A DNA stretch of 64,000 nucleotides from Juglans regia. Lineage: Eukaryota > Streptophyta > Magnoliopsida > Fagales > Juglandaceae. Below, one piece after another: positions 13,090-23,321 of the stretch. The DNA is taken from assembly GCF_001411555.2 (NCBI RefSeq), contig NC_049916.1:620001-684000 (forward strand), written 5' to 3'. Each line of letters starts with the position of its first letter. Position 1 is the first letter of the stretch. The notes below the pieces were generated by a model. The model did no database searches, was not told the origin of the DNA, and saw nothing but the letters and a program-made list of their open reading frames with translations. The translations under genes and the position numbers were made by a program.

Positions 13090-13137
13090 TGCAGAGAGAG
13101 AGAGAGAGAGAGACGCAGGAACAAGTATATAGATTAT
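13090..13137 (-). promoter_or_regulatory. leader and putative TATA box of the first UGT
   Basis: Reading the minus strand, a TATA-like CTATATAC lies at about 13131-13124, roughly 55 bp above the ATG. It is followed by a CT dinucleotide run (GA on the plus strand, about 13095-13113) that would fall in the 5' leader. The close spacing supports the downstream ATG at 13072 as the true start. Inference from position only. Confidence 0.4.
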
Positions 13138-13771
13138 ACATACACATATGAGCGGTCACTTTTCTGACACTCCAACAACACCCAATCCCACGCACGCACT
13201 CGCCAACCCCAACTTACCACGACACGTGGTCTTTCTTCTGACACTTTAAGCTCCTTTTATTTTGAAACGATACTCTTTTTAATAAATAGTTTTTATTTTT
13301 ATTATGGTGATTTTGTACCACCGCTTATATATTTAATTTTTTTTGTCAAACTGGCTGGTACTTGTTCCTTAAAAGTTATTTTTCTTTGGAATTATCGAAA
13401 GGGCACGAAGTAGATAGAGAGGACCCACCTACAACTATTAACATCTCACCTAACCCAATGCTAAACGAGTAATGTTTTTTAATTACGAGTTTTGTGCAAA
13501 TATTTTATAAAATAATAAATAAGAAGAAATAACTTTTTTATATTTTTATATGTTGGCCTGAGTTTTATATAAAATATTATTATTCTTTGTTATTTTAACA
13601 ATTTTAAATTTTAATTAATTGGCTTTTATTTTAAGATATCATAATTCGATGAAGCTTAAAAATAAAATAAAATATATGAACAATTAAATTGAGGAGACGA
13701 ACTCAAGAAGTATAGTATTATTTTTCAAAATAAAAACCCCTAAATACTTGCACAGATAAATCTTCATTTCA

Positions 13772-14422
13772 GATTTCGAAGTCTTCGCAATTACAACGTA
13801 CCTAATCTGGAAGAGAAGGAATGTACTGGTATTTGAGAAGAAATTCGAGAACCCCTCCAAGCTCATTTTCAACAGCCTTCAGAAACTAAAAGAGTATAAA
13901 GAAGCCAATGAAAGTGGTCTCTCCGGACAAAGTGCAAGAACCCGAGCTGTAGAATGGACTCCTCCGCAGATAAATGGATTCAAGGCTAACTGGGATGCGG
14001 CTATTGACAGATCAAGGAGTATGATAGGTATAAGGGTGGTGGTGAGGAACTGGGAAGGAAAAATTATCGCCACCATGAGATCTCAAAGGCCCCTGTTTTC
14101 GGATATAAAGTTGGCCGAGACTATAGCGGCTCTAAAGGCAGTTTTATTATGCAAACAATTATAGCTTCAAAACCTTATATTGGAAGGTGATGCACTTAGT
14201 GTGGTTCAAGACATTAATGCAGAAAGGAATGACTGGAGCATTGTTGGGCTGGTGATTCAAGATATTAAAGCAGAAATTAGAGGTCAGAATCCCTGGGTTT
14301 TTAAGCATGTTCCTAGAACTTCAAATCATGTAGCTCATTTTCTAGCAAAGGATGCTGTAAAACTCTCTGAGGAGAGCATCACGCTGGGGGAAATCCCTCT
14401 ATGTATCCGCCATTTGCTGTAG
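13772..14422 (+). pseudogene. RNase H-like C-terminal domain of a plant LINE, fragment
   Basis: One frame reads from inside the upstream target duplication to the stop at 14420-14422, interrupted by a TAG at 14162-14164. It contains YLIWKRRN (the usual segment between reverse transcriptase and RNase H), then VEWTPPQ...FKANWDAAID, IGIRVVVRNWEGKI, AETIAALKA, LEGDALSVVQ and VPRTSNHVAHFLAKDA. These are the ordered motifs of the RVT_3 RNase H-like domain found at the end of plant LINE ORF2 and in related host-annotated proteins. Truncation and the internal stop indicate it is dead. Confidence 0.88.
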
Positions 14423-14451
14423 TAATGGAATGCAACTTGATTAAAAAAAAA
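13772..14451 (+). mobile_element. 5'-truncated LINE (non-LTR retrotransposon) with target-site duplication
   Basis: An insertion of about 680 bp is flanked by a perfect 18-bp direct repeat, AGATAAATCTTCATTTCA, at 13754-13771 and 14452-14469. The right copy follows a poly-A run (about 14443-14452). This is the signature of target-primed reverse transcription. The cargo is only the 3' end of a LINE, the RNase H-like domain (separate entry). The insertion lies between the two UGT genes, in the upstream region of the first. Confidence 0.9.
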
Positions 14452-14724
14452 AGATAAATCTTCATTTCATATATAGTAATGAAAATCAAATAGTTAATTT
14501 ATGGAAAACCAAACAGTACATATGTATATTATATGTATGTATAATTATAAGCTTCCTCATGCATACATGAAGAAGAAATAAGGTGGATTCAGTAATAATT
14601 AACTTGGTTCTAGTCCATTAATCTCGAATTATGGGGATTATTAATTCTAAACAAAAAGTCTCCTTTTTTTAATATGAATGGATTATTGATCTCTGTAGTA
14701 AATGAACCAGTTTGTAAGATTGCT

Positions 14725-14917
14725 CGACTAAATTCGAATCGAATTTGACTCATGAAAAAAAAAAAAAAAACTCGATCGTGAAAGTAGAAACCCATTCGAT
14801 TAATAAATGACACATACTTGATTAAATACAACTGGACTCGGTTAAGGCTCGTTAGCTCGACTCAATTAGAGCTCGTCCATACATCATTGAATATATATAT
14901 TAGTATTCTTATACATA

Positions 14918-14954
<37 letters not shown>

Positions 14955-15585
14955 TTCTATACATATTAAATTTAATAAAATAAGCATAGTTACCTTTATA
15001 ATTAAATATGTAGTATGTATCCCAATTACTTATGCCTAGTCATTTATACTTATATATTGAATATATTTCACAATTATATGGTAGTTAATTAAGTACTTAA
15101 GTGATTAGTTATAGTATATATTTTATAATGTGTAATAGTTAGTATATAGGACTTGATAGTTTCATTATATACTCACTACAATGTATAATCATATAAGAAA
15201 CGTATTCATAAAAATGTTATAATTTTATAGTTCAATATAAGGTTTATATATTAATTGTAAAATTTTCATTAGATTTCATATTTGATTTTGTAATTTAATA
15301 TTTTTAATTATTAAATTCATTAAAAAATATATATATATATATAAGAATATTAATAAAATTCAAATAACAACTTAACTCGATTGGATTCTATTAAAGCTCG
15401 TTAATGAATATAAAAATATATTAATAAATAATTCGACTCGACTCGAAAACTCGTGTTTGATCCGCTCAAATTCAGTTTGATTTGGCGAGTTCTTAACTTA
15501 AACTTAAACTCGCACTTGAATTATTTGAATCCGATTCGACTCGATAATCCAAAAGCTCAATTCGGCTTATATCTATAACAGCCGT
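14725..15585. repeat. AT-rich repeat with CTCGA/ATTCGA-rich ends and an (AT)n run
   Basis: Both ends of this segment are rich in short CTCGA, GCTCG and ATTCGA words (14725-14880 and 15370-15570), while the centre is AT-rich and holds a TA run at about 14921-14952. The symmetric distribution suggests a non-autonomous DNA element. I could not define exact inverted termini. No gene is visible. Confidence 0.4.
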
Positions 15586-15626
15586 GGACAAATATGTCAC
15601 GTGAACTTTTATTACGACGACTAGTC

Positions 15627-17048
15627 TTACGAAAGCAACAGCGCAACTAACTTCTCAAAGTCATTATGAGAGGTCCCACCCTTTCTCATAGCTTTGGCAG
15701 CAGCATCTCTCATGGCCGACGACCTCTTTCTCACCTCCTTCCCTTCCTCCGACTCCATTAATTCCCTCACCCGCTTCTCCAACTCCTCCCCACTCACCCA
15801 CCCGTTTTCCGACTCGTTCACCGCCAACGCCACCTTCAATTCCTTCACCATTATCACCCTGTTCATCCTTTGCTCCGCAAATAGAGGCCACCCAATCATC
15901 GGCACCCCGCCGCACACCGCTTCAAGCACTGAGTTCCACCCGCAGTGTGTCACGAACCCGCCCACTGAGTCGTGACTCAGAACCTCCATCTGCGGAGCCC
16001 ATTGTTTCATCACGAAACCCCTATCCTTGGTCCTTTCCGAGAAACCTTTCGGTAATAATTCATCCAACTTTGGTTCTTTGTCGTTATCTGGTGGTGGATT
16101 TCTCACCACCCACAAGAACCTTTGGCCACTGTTTTCTAATCCTACTGCTATTTCTTTCAACTGTTCTGCCGAAAACAATCCCATGCTTCCAAAGCACAGA
16201 AACACAACGCTCTGACTCGGTTGCGAGTTTAGCCAATTCATACACTGATCATGCTGTTCATTCTCAGGTCCTTGATATTTGCCTGACGATATCAAAGGAC
16301 CAATGCCGAATACTGGCGGTGTCGATCCATCTGCCACACAGAGTCCATCAGATATGGCCTTGATAGCTTTTCTTTCGAGCTGTTCGAATGAGTTTACGAT
16401 GAGTCCATTTGCTCTGGCCATGTTGATTCCGCTGTTTAAGAAAAACTGATACGCTTGAGAACCACGATCTGTAGCGAGTCTCGGCAAGTCTGAAGCTGGG
16501 ATTAAAGGTAAACCTGTAATATCAACGAGCATGAGGTCGAGACCTTTCGAGCTTTTATCCATACTTTTATGGTGGGTGGGGTTGCATAGAGCCAAGACTA
16601 AAGCGAGTGCGCTACAGGTAATGAAATAGTATGTGGGGATGCAAAGGTTTGCTGCCACTTGGAAAGCAGCATCGCAGAAGAAATCAATGATAAAGGCTTT
16701 GAGGTTGGAGGTCTGGGAGATGGTTCGGAGGGCTTGGTGAAGATTAGTGTTGTTGAGGAGTGGGAGTAAGAAGGTCATGTTCTCTACGGGGGAAGAAGTA
16801 GTAGAAGGTGGGGGGATGTTGGAGACGGGTGGGAGGTGGTGGAAGGTGATGGAGGGGGAGGTGGCGTTGATGGCAGTCACGTATTGGGCGGCGGAAGCAG
16901 GGGTAGCCATGTTTTGAGTGTGGTAGACGATGACAATGATGGAAAATGAAGGGTGGTGTTGGAGTATGAGCTTCCCAAGCTCTACCATGGGGATTAGGTG
17001 ACCCCAGCCTGGAGAGGGGTAGAGAACTATGGCATCCTGATCCGGCAT
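15627..17048 (-). CDS. UDP-glycosyltransferase, group E / UGT88-like (473 aa), tandem paralogue
   Basis: Intact, intronless family-1 UGT starting at the ATG at 17048 (MPDQDAIVLYP). His17 in GWGHLIPM and Asp122 in AFIIDFFCD fit the catalytic pair. The PSPG box occupies residues 350-393 (starts WAPQ, contains HCGWNS, ends FAEQ, with the terminal Gln linked to UDP-glucose use). GLPLIPASDLP, VNSFEQLE and GPLISSG match the UGT88-type acceptor-domain landmarks. It shares long motifs with the gene at 11642-13072 (for example EQLKEIAVGLE then SGQRFLWVVR), but the N-terminal acceptor-binding halves differ greatly, so the two probably differ in substrate. A TATA-like site lies about 110 bp upstream. 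Product: cytosolic glycosylation of a phenolic or other small molecule; acceptor unknown. Confidence 0.95.
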   Translation of the reverse strand: MPDQDAIVLYPSPGWGHLIPMVELGKLILQHHPSFSIIVIVYHTQNMATPASAAQYVTAINATSPSITFHHLPPVSNIPPPSTTSSPVENMTFLLPLLNNTNLHQALRTISQTSNLKAFIIDFFCDAAFQVAANLCIPTYYFITCSALALVLALCNPTHHKSMDKSSKGLDLMLVDITGLPLIPASDLPRLATDRGSQAYQFFLNSGINMARANGLIVNSFEQLERKAIKAISDGLCVADGSTPPVFGIGPLISSGKYQGPENEQHDQCMNWLNSQPSQSVVFLCFGSMGLFSAEQLKEIAVGLENSGQRFLWVVRNPPPDNDKEPKLDELLPKGFSERTKDRGFVMKQWAPQMEVLSHDSVGGFVTHCGWNSVLEAVCGGVPMIGWPLFAEQRMNRVIMVKELKVALAVNESENGWVSGEELEKRVRELMESEEGKEVRKRSSAMRDAAAKAMRKGGTSHNDFEKLVALLLS

Positions 17049-17156
17049 GCTATCGATTGAAGCAAAAACTTAATTAAAAACAAAGAAATGAATGAATGGG
17101 ATCGTCGGGGTATGGGTTTCTGATCTGCGTGAAGTGAACCATATGCGATGGTATAC

Positions 17157-17168
17157 GTTTATATAAAC
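17157..17168 (-). promoter_or_regulatory. TATA box of the second UGT
   Basis: GTTTATATAAAC, a palindromic TATA element about 110 bp above the ATG at 17048, at a spacing normal for plant core promoters. Because it is palindromic it does not itself fix direction; the adjacent gene does. Confidence 0.6.
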
Positions 17169-17875
17169 GACACGCAATTATTTATAATAAATAAGGACAT
17201 GATCATCCATCGGAAAAATAAAAACAAATATCAATAAACATGCATAATTTAATTTGGGTAATGGCGCCTGTGAGATATTTGTTCGACCTCCGCATGACAA
17301 TTAATTAAGAAGTGTACGGATAGTACGTACAATTTAACATGATTAAAATTTTAAAAAAATATATTTATAATTTTATAATCATCGCAAAATTATTTTAAAA
17401 AAATAAAAAAATATAAATTTATATAAAAAAAATTAAATTTTTAATAATAAATCTTATTTTTTCAAAAAATAATTACCTCATATTTATACATTAAATATTT
17501 ATATGTAAAATTATTATAAAATTAAACATGCATGAGCAGCTAGCTAGCCAGGTTACTCGATCGTACGTAGGATCCAGAATAATTTTAAAACGTAGTGAAG
17601 GTATCTTTTATCAAATGCTACTAATTATGTAATTTCCAATATGTATAAATCACACGATATATTTAACATTATGTATAAATCATTTTCTTTAAAAAAAAAA
17701 AAGTAAAAACGAAAAAAACACAGAAGTTAGTTGAGCTAACATTCAACCTCTTTTAGCTAACATTCAATACAGCTGTAACCATTATTAATCGTGGTTTTTC
17801 CAAAGTGTAAATTTTAATTTGTTGGGGGAGCATAAATGAAAAGGTCAAAAGTACTCAAAACCAAACTACAGTACT
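17169..17875. other. gene-free AT-rich interval upstream of the second UGT
   Basis: Homopolymeric A/T tracts dominate, especially 17340-17520. I see no gene and no defined repeat ends. It contains the distal promoter of the minus-strand UGT. Confidence 0.5.
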
Positions 17876-17880
17876 CGCTT

Positions 17881-18068
17881 TGTTTGATTAAATAATTTAG
17901 ATGAGATGAGATTTTTTATTAAAAATTAAATAAAATATTATTAAAATATAATTTTTATTTTAAGATTTAAAAAAATAAAATTATTTATTATATTTTATAT
18001 ATATAAGAATTTAAAAAATTATAATAACAAAATAAAATGAGATAAAATAATTTTATATATCCAAACCG
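17881..18068. mobile_element. MITE, about 190 bp
   Basis: It starts near TTTGTTTGATTAAATAATTTAGATGAG and ends near ATTTTATATATCCAAACC read forward. The ends are imperfect inverted repeats (GTTTGGATAT-type against GTTTGATTA-type), with an AT-rich body containing ATTATTTATTATATTTTATA. The same body phrases recur at 42.5 and 53.6 kb, showing a dispersed family. Confidence 0.6.
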
Positions 18069-18214
18069 GCAAAATTTGCAACTTAATTAGAACAACAACC
18101 TCTATACATACAAATGCTAATATATATTATTAAGGGGAAAATAAAAGGGGGCTGCGTGCTACTATGCAGTCTAGAAAAAATCACCGCTGGGCGTGCCGCA
18201 GGCTAAATGCCAAT

Positions 18215-18440
18215 TTTTAAAAGAATAAATTTTTACAATCTCTTAATACTCTATATTTTATATATTTTTTAATTTTTATTATTTTTTAATTTATTAAATA
18301 TTTATTATATGAATAATAAATAAAAAAATTAAAAATAATTAAAAAAAACAAATTTAAAAAAAATTGAAAAGTTAAAAAATTTAAAATAATGTAAGATGTG
18401 AAATGTGATAAAAGTTGTGTAGTAAAACTTGAGATGGAGC
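18215..18440. mobile_element. fold-back MITE-like AT-rich element
   Basis: The centre (about 18260-18350) is a long imperfect palindrome of T-rich then A-rich arms around TTATTATATGAATAATAA. A run ending GTGATAAAAGTTGTGTAG mirrors the left side. It has no coding content. Just to its right is a small GCCC/CCCG repeat at 18481-18497. Confidence 0.4.
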
Positions 18441-18499
18441 CGATTAAATGAGTGACTTCATGTATAGTTTTATTTTTCTCCCGCCCGCCCGCCCGCGTG

Positions 18500-19767
18500 A
18501 TGGCCGGCATGCAAATCGGCCTAGTACTGATGCAAATTGAGATATCTTCCCCGCGGGTCGGGTTCAGCTAGCTAGCTTGTCACCTCATGACGGCTAAGAA
18601 TATTTGAAACTTGTGCGACTAAACTCACTTTTCATCAAAGGCTCAAAGCAATATTTGTTTTTTTTTGTTTTTTTTTTTTTAACTTCCCGACCTCATGCAT
18701 GTCTTCTGGACGAGACATTCTCAAAAGCTGTCGCTAGCTGAGCATTAATTCAATTCAAATTTATGATCTAGAACATGACTTGGATGCAATATTAAAGCAA
18801 TGTCGACTTTGATGATCATCTGCGTCCAGCACACTCAAGACATGATTTTGGATCACCGAAACTGAATCACTTCAACCTGAAGCTAACTTAAATTAATTTT
18901 TAAGTCATATATGATGGGCCTTTCAAATTATCATGTGATTAATTAAGTTTAGGTAATTATGGCGCCATGCATATCTTTTTTTCTTTTTTTGGTAATGCTC
19001 TTATTTTTTTCTTTTTAGTATCTAGCCATGCAAACCATATAATATGGTAAACAGGCCAATATTATATTATATTATATAGCAGCAGTACTGACTCGATCGC
19101 TAATCGCAAAAGATGCAAATGCATGCAGCATGCGGTCATCATCACTTAAACCAGTGTACTGCATGTTAGCTAGCTTGCTTAATTAACCATTTGTTCAAGG
19201 AGTATTATATATAACATGATGTATATATTAATCATACTAGATATCGCATATAATTATATTATATATATATATATATGCATGCATGTGATCTTAATCACAT
19301 AAGTCTTTTATAATCTTTCAATCAGAACTTGCATGGAGCATGACTTGCAAGTGAAGAAAAGGGCATGGCATGGCCCATATATGTATGCAATACTCATTAT
19401 CATCGCCGACTTAATTAGCCTTGATCACCGATCTTAATTTAATGATTTGTGTCGGCAAATCACAAGGGTTAAATATATATAATATATTAAAACATGGTTT
19501 ATAATTAATTATTATATGTAGGCCATGGCTAGTGGCCTGCCAGCTTGTCATAAATTAATTATCTAAAACCATGCATATATATATAGCTGATCTATATATA
19601 TATAACTTATAGTAGCTACTTACAGCCATTTATAGCGCGCAATTCATTCCTAGCTAGCAACTTACCAATTTCGTATATATATATCTTTCTCCATTCATCC
19701 AACCCCGCACGCACGGTACTACTTAGTACTGATCCTACGTACCGCGAGCCTCTGAAAATCTCTAAAA
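18500..19767 (+). promoter_or_regulatory. upstream region of the LEA-2/NHL gene with many CATGCA motifs and a TATA box
   Basis: No other gene lies in this interval. CATGCA or its complement TGCATG occurs near 18966, 19027, 19122, 19160, 19276, 19330 and 19570. This is the core of the RY element bound by B3 factors of the ABI3/FUS3/LEC2 group. A TATATATATA stretch at about 19673-19686 lies 80-95 bp above the ATG and is the best TATA candidate. CATGCA words may simply be frequent in this genome, so regulation is a hypothesis. Confidence 0.35.
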
Positions 19768-20340
19768 ATGCCTGGCGATAACAAAGATGCACGTCGTAAA
19801 GGAAACATGAAGTGCTTGGCATACATTGCTGCTGGGATCATAGCACAAACCCTAATCATAGTGCTTTTTGTGCTACTAGTTATGCGCATCCGAAATCCAA
19901 AGGTCCGGTTAAGTTCAGTCGCGGTGGAAAATCTCGGCGTCAACTTCTCCTCTTCCTCGCCCTCCTTTCACATGAAACTCACTGCTCTAGTTACCGTCAA
20001 AAACACCAATTTCGGTCACTTCAAGTTCAGTAACAACACGGCTACTTTTTCGTACAGGGGTATTGAGGTTGGAGAGGGCACCATACTTCAGGCGCGCGCT
20101 AGGGCTCGATCAACCAAGAAGCTTAATGTCACGGTGTCGGTGGATTCGAGCAAGGTATCGAGGAAGTCTCTGTTGCATAGTGATATCAACTCCGGGGTTC
20201 TGAAGCTTAGCAGCTATGCAAAATTGAGTGGGAAGATTCATTTGTTCAAGGTTGTCAAGAAGAAAAAGTCCGCTGAAATGAATTGTACCATGGAGTTGAA
20301 TACCAAAGCAAAAGCTATCCAGAATTTGGCGTGCAAATAA
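19768..20340 (+). CDS. LEA-2 / NDR1-HIN1-like (NHL) membrane protein, 190 aa
   Basis: Complete single-exon gene. A short basic N-terminus (MPGDNKDARRKG) is followed by one membrane helix at about residues 17-39 (LAYIAAGIIAQTLIIV then LFVLLVM). The next motif is RIRNPKVRLSSV, then a LEA_2 domain at about residues 65-170 with VTVKNTNFGHFKF, NTATFSYRG and VGEGTI followed by a basic stretch. This is the usual plan of the NHL / LEA hydroxyproline-rich glycoprotein family: single-pass plasma-membrane proteins with the beta-sandwich LEA_2 domain outside or in the lumen, linked to stress and defence responses. From memory, the closest Arabidopsis type is At1g64065. Length and ends are normal for the family. 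A specific role cannot be assigned. Confidence 0.9.
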   Translation: MPGDNKDARRKGNMKCLAYIAAGIIAQTLIIVLFVLLVMRIRNPKVRLSSVAVENLGVNFSSSSPSFHMKLTALVTVKNTNFGHFKFSNNTATFSYRGIEVGEGTILQARARARSTKKLNVTVSVDSSKVSRKSLLHSDINSGVLKLSSYAKLSGKIHLFKVVKKKKSAEMNCTMELNTKAKAIQNLACK

Positions 20341-20796
20341 GTGTATTCTAGCTAGCGTCTTTTTTTTTTTTTCCTTGTTCTTTTAATGGGTTTGATTGCT
20401 TAAAATGCGTTTTTTTTTTCTTTCTTTCTTTTGTATATGGAGGGAGGGAGATCAGTATCTGTTAAAGTCAGTACTGTCCCTCGTTACATGACATGATTCT
20501 TTAATTCTAGCTTTTGTGTATGTGATTATCTTGTTGGATTTGACTGTATATTGGGTTGATCAATTTATAAATACTTTTATGATGTTAATTCCTTTTTAAA
20601 TTAAATTCCTTTTTGTTCAGTTTTTGGGCTTTCAGCTCTATTAATAATGCTGATCTATTCCTTCTATATATATACATAGATAGCGGTTTATTTTTTTCTC
20701 CTTTCGTCGGCCACCTCCCTTCCAAAATAACGGAAACTGTTATTCTAAAACAAAAACTGGCGCACTTATATAGTCAAAGTCTCCCTCTACGCGGTC

Positions 20797-21160
20797 TAAG
20801 AGCATTTGGCCTAGCATTGCTAAGTCCGTCTAAATTTTAGGTTTTTTTTTTTTTTTTTTTTTTCTCAGTTAAAACTCCAGCATTGGACTAGTTAAAGAGA
20901 TATTTGTAAAATTTTAAATTACAGTAATTTAGAACCCCTAGTCATATTTGGAGAGTTACTGTAAAAGGACTAAATTAATACTTTATGATTTTCCCATCTA
21001 ATTATACCTCACTCTTTTAATATTAATACAAAATATTAAATATTAAATATAACATCATGACTAGTCTAATGTAGATTAACCTTTTTAAAAATTTTAGCTA
21101 TAATCAAAACTTCAAATTCTAATCAAAATTTAGACTAGACCATTGCCAAATACTCTAAGC
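20797..21160. mobile_element. MITE with about 35-bp imperfect terminal inverted repeats
   Basis: The left end reads AGAGCATTTGGCCTAGC... to GTCTAAATTTT. The right end, reverse-complemented, reads AGAGTATTTGGCAATGG... to GTCTAAATTTT. Length is about 360 bp with a non-coding AT-rich interior. A short CTA flanks both ends and may be the target duplication. Confidence 0.7.
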
Positions 21161-21491
21161 GCTGATTGAAAATTCATAAAAAAAAAATCGTAAAGCATCG
21201 TTTACAAGTCGGGTACTTATCAACCAGGCCACAACAAACAAAAATGAACGAAAGCTGTAGTTGGAATATAAGATGTGAACTGTTTTTGGGCTCCATGAGG
21301 TCAAATTTATGATCTGAAATTCTTTGAAAAGGTGCACTACTGCATGGAAACGAAGCCGACGTTAGCTAGCTAGGAGGCTAGGGGACTGATCATCTCCAGT
21401 CACCAACCGGCCGGCCACAGCTTGCTGCTGCGAATATTAATGGTGCATATATATATATCTGCGCCTCAAGAGGCGCCTATAGCTACGTATG

Positions 21492-21530
21492 TACTGTTTA
21501 TTACTGTTGATGTCACAGTAATAAACAGTA
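21492..21530. repeat. perfect 16-bp inverted repeat (hairpin), 7-bp loop
   Basis: TACTGTTTATTACTGT at 21492-21507 and its exact complement at 21515-21530 enclose TGATGTC. No gene is near enough for this to be an obvious terminator. It could be a tiny fold-back element or a structured RNA. It is followed by T-rich sequence. Confidence 0.85.
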
Positions 21531-21639
21531 AAGAGGTTTTTTTCTTTTTTTCACGTTTATTTTGTTTTTTTGTTTCTTTTTTGGTTCGTCCGTGTGAATG
21601 TCAATGTGTGACGTAATACCACAATCGTGCGTGAGGAAT

Positions 21640-22665
21640 GAGAGAGAGGGAGAAATGAAAGGTGGGGAAAAATATTGGTTTATAGGTTTTAAATTACAAC
21701 TCTTTATCTTTAATTTTCAGATTTAATCTAACGATAGAAGTTTAGATATTGATTTAAACTAACATAAAATAGATAATTAAAATACTAATTTTTTATCATT
21801 AAATAAATAATAAAATTTTACTGTACATTTTTAAGCAAAAAAAATTATCTAATTAATTTGAATTTTTAATATAATTTAAATTTCATAATAAATTATGAAC
21901 ATAAATAAATAATAATTTTATTCTTATACATTAGACTATTTTAATATTTGAAATTATATTTATTTTTTTCTTCAATTTGACAGATGTGGCAAATGTACTT
22001 TTTTTTATCAATTAGAAAATTTTACGACATACAGGATTTTACACAAGCCATTTATAAAATACTAATATTTCATCATTAAATAAATAATGAAATTTTGTTA
22101 AATATTTTTAAAAAAGTATAACTATATAAATAATTAGAGTTTTAACATAATTTAAATATGATAATATTCTTAATTAACTAAAGAGAACTGCTACAACTAA
22201 TAAAAAAGTAACCTGAAAATATGTCATAAATATGTATTTCATTTTTTTATTTTTCTTTTCTTTTTTTCATGTATTTTTTTAATCATCATAAATATTTTTA
22301 AAAAAATAAAAAATTTACAACATCATTGGGTCAGGAGGGAATTGACAATCTATCTCTTCCCAAACAAAATTATTGAGTTCAAGGAAGAGATTAATAGATT
22401 CTTAAGTTTTCAGAAATTTTTATATATTTTTTAAAATATTATTTAAATATAAAATATTTTTTAATTTGTTAATCTAATCATTACAATTTTCTTAAATATA
22501 AATTTTTTAAATTTTAAAACAAAAACTACATTAAAAAATTATTTTTCAATAATATTTTAACTTTTATAATATTTTTATTTTAACTTTTTTTCTCTCATTT
22601 TCTAAAATCAAATAAAACATCTTAATCCAAATAATTTTATATATTACTATTCACAAACCATGTCA
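21640..22665. repeat. AT-rich block with internal duplication and MITE-like end
   Basis: A phrase of the type ATCATTAAATAAATAAT occurs near 21797 and again near 22071 in the same context, indicating an internal duplication. From about 22385 to 22665 the sequence matches the MITE body seen elsewhere (TTTTAACTTTTATAATATTTTT, CTCTCATTTTC, ending TTACTATTCACAAACC). No coding sequence. Confidence 0.45.
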
Positions 22666-23042
22666 CTACTATTAATACATCGATCCAAATCATATTTAAA
22701 GATATGATATCTACATGTGTTGTTTTTTGAAGGACGAGGCTGCTGCTGGTACATTAAAATTTTTAAGATTTAAATCCAACCCTTCATTTTACCACTTCTC
22801 ATTTTTTTTTCTTCGGTTGGATTGCTTCGATTTATGCAGTGAAGTACTATCACTATCATAAAAATTCTCCATATCTCTTTTCACTTGTTAGGTGCAGAAA
22901 TTGAGTTCATAAAAAATTCTCTATATACTACTTATTTTATTTATGATTACGTTTTTTTTTTTAACCCAAAACATATTTATATTTTATAAAATAAGTTATT
23001 TTTCAACTGGGCAAATGTGCCTCGCACATTGCCCAACCGCTA

Positions 23043-23045
<3 letters not shown>

Positions 23046-23090
<45 letters not shown>
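23046..23090. repeat. (AT)n microsatellite
   Basis: Pure TA dinucleotide run of about 45 bp, the longest in the window. Confidence 0.92.
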
Positions 23091-23097
<7 letters not shown>

Positions 23098-23321
23098 AAT
23101 CGTTTGCTTTTGAAGTTGAAGTATATGGATCCAGTAACCATGGACAAGTAACCACATGATCATCAAGCTAGCATAGAAAAGCAGAAAAAGCTTTGAGGAG
23201 CCCACTAAATTAAAGAGAGAGAAAAATTAAAGAAAGGCCCTATAATTCTTTTGACATGCATGCATGAAAGTAGACTGAAGCATATAACATTGCTTTCGAC
23301 TTTAGAATAATCTAAAGAACA

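Noticed and set aside
15947..16363. 138-codon plus-strand frame opposite the second UGT
   Set aside because: Shadow of the intact UGT on the other strand.
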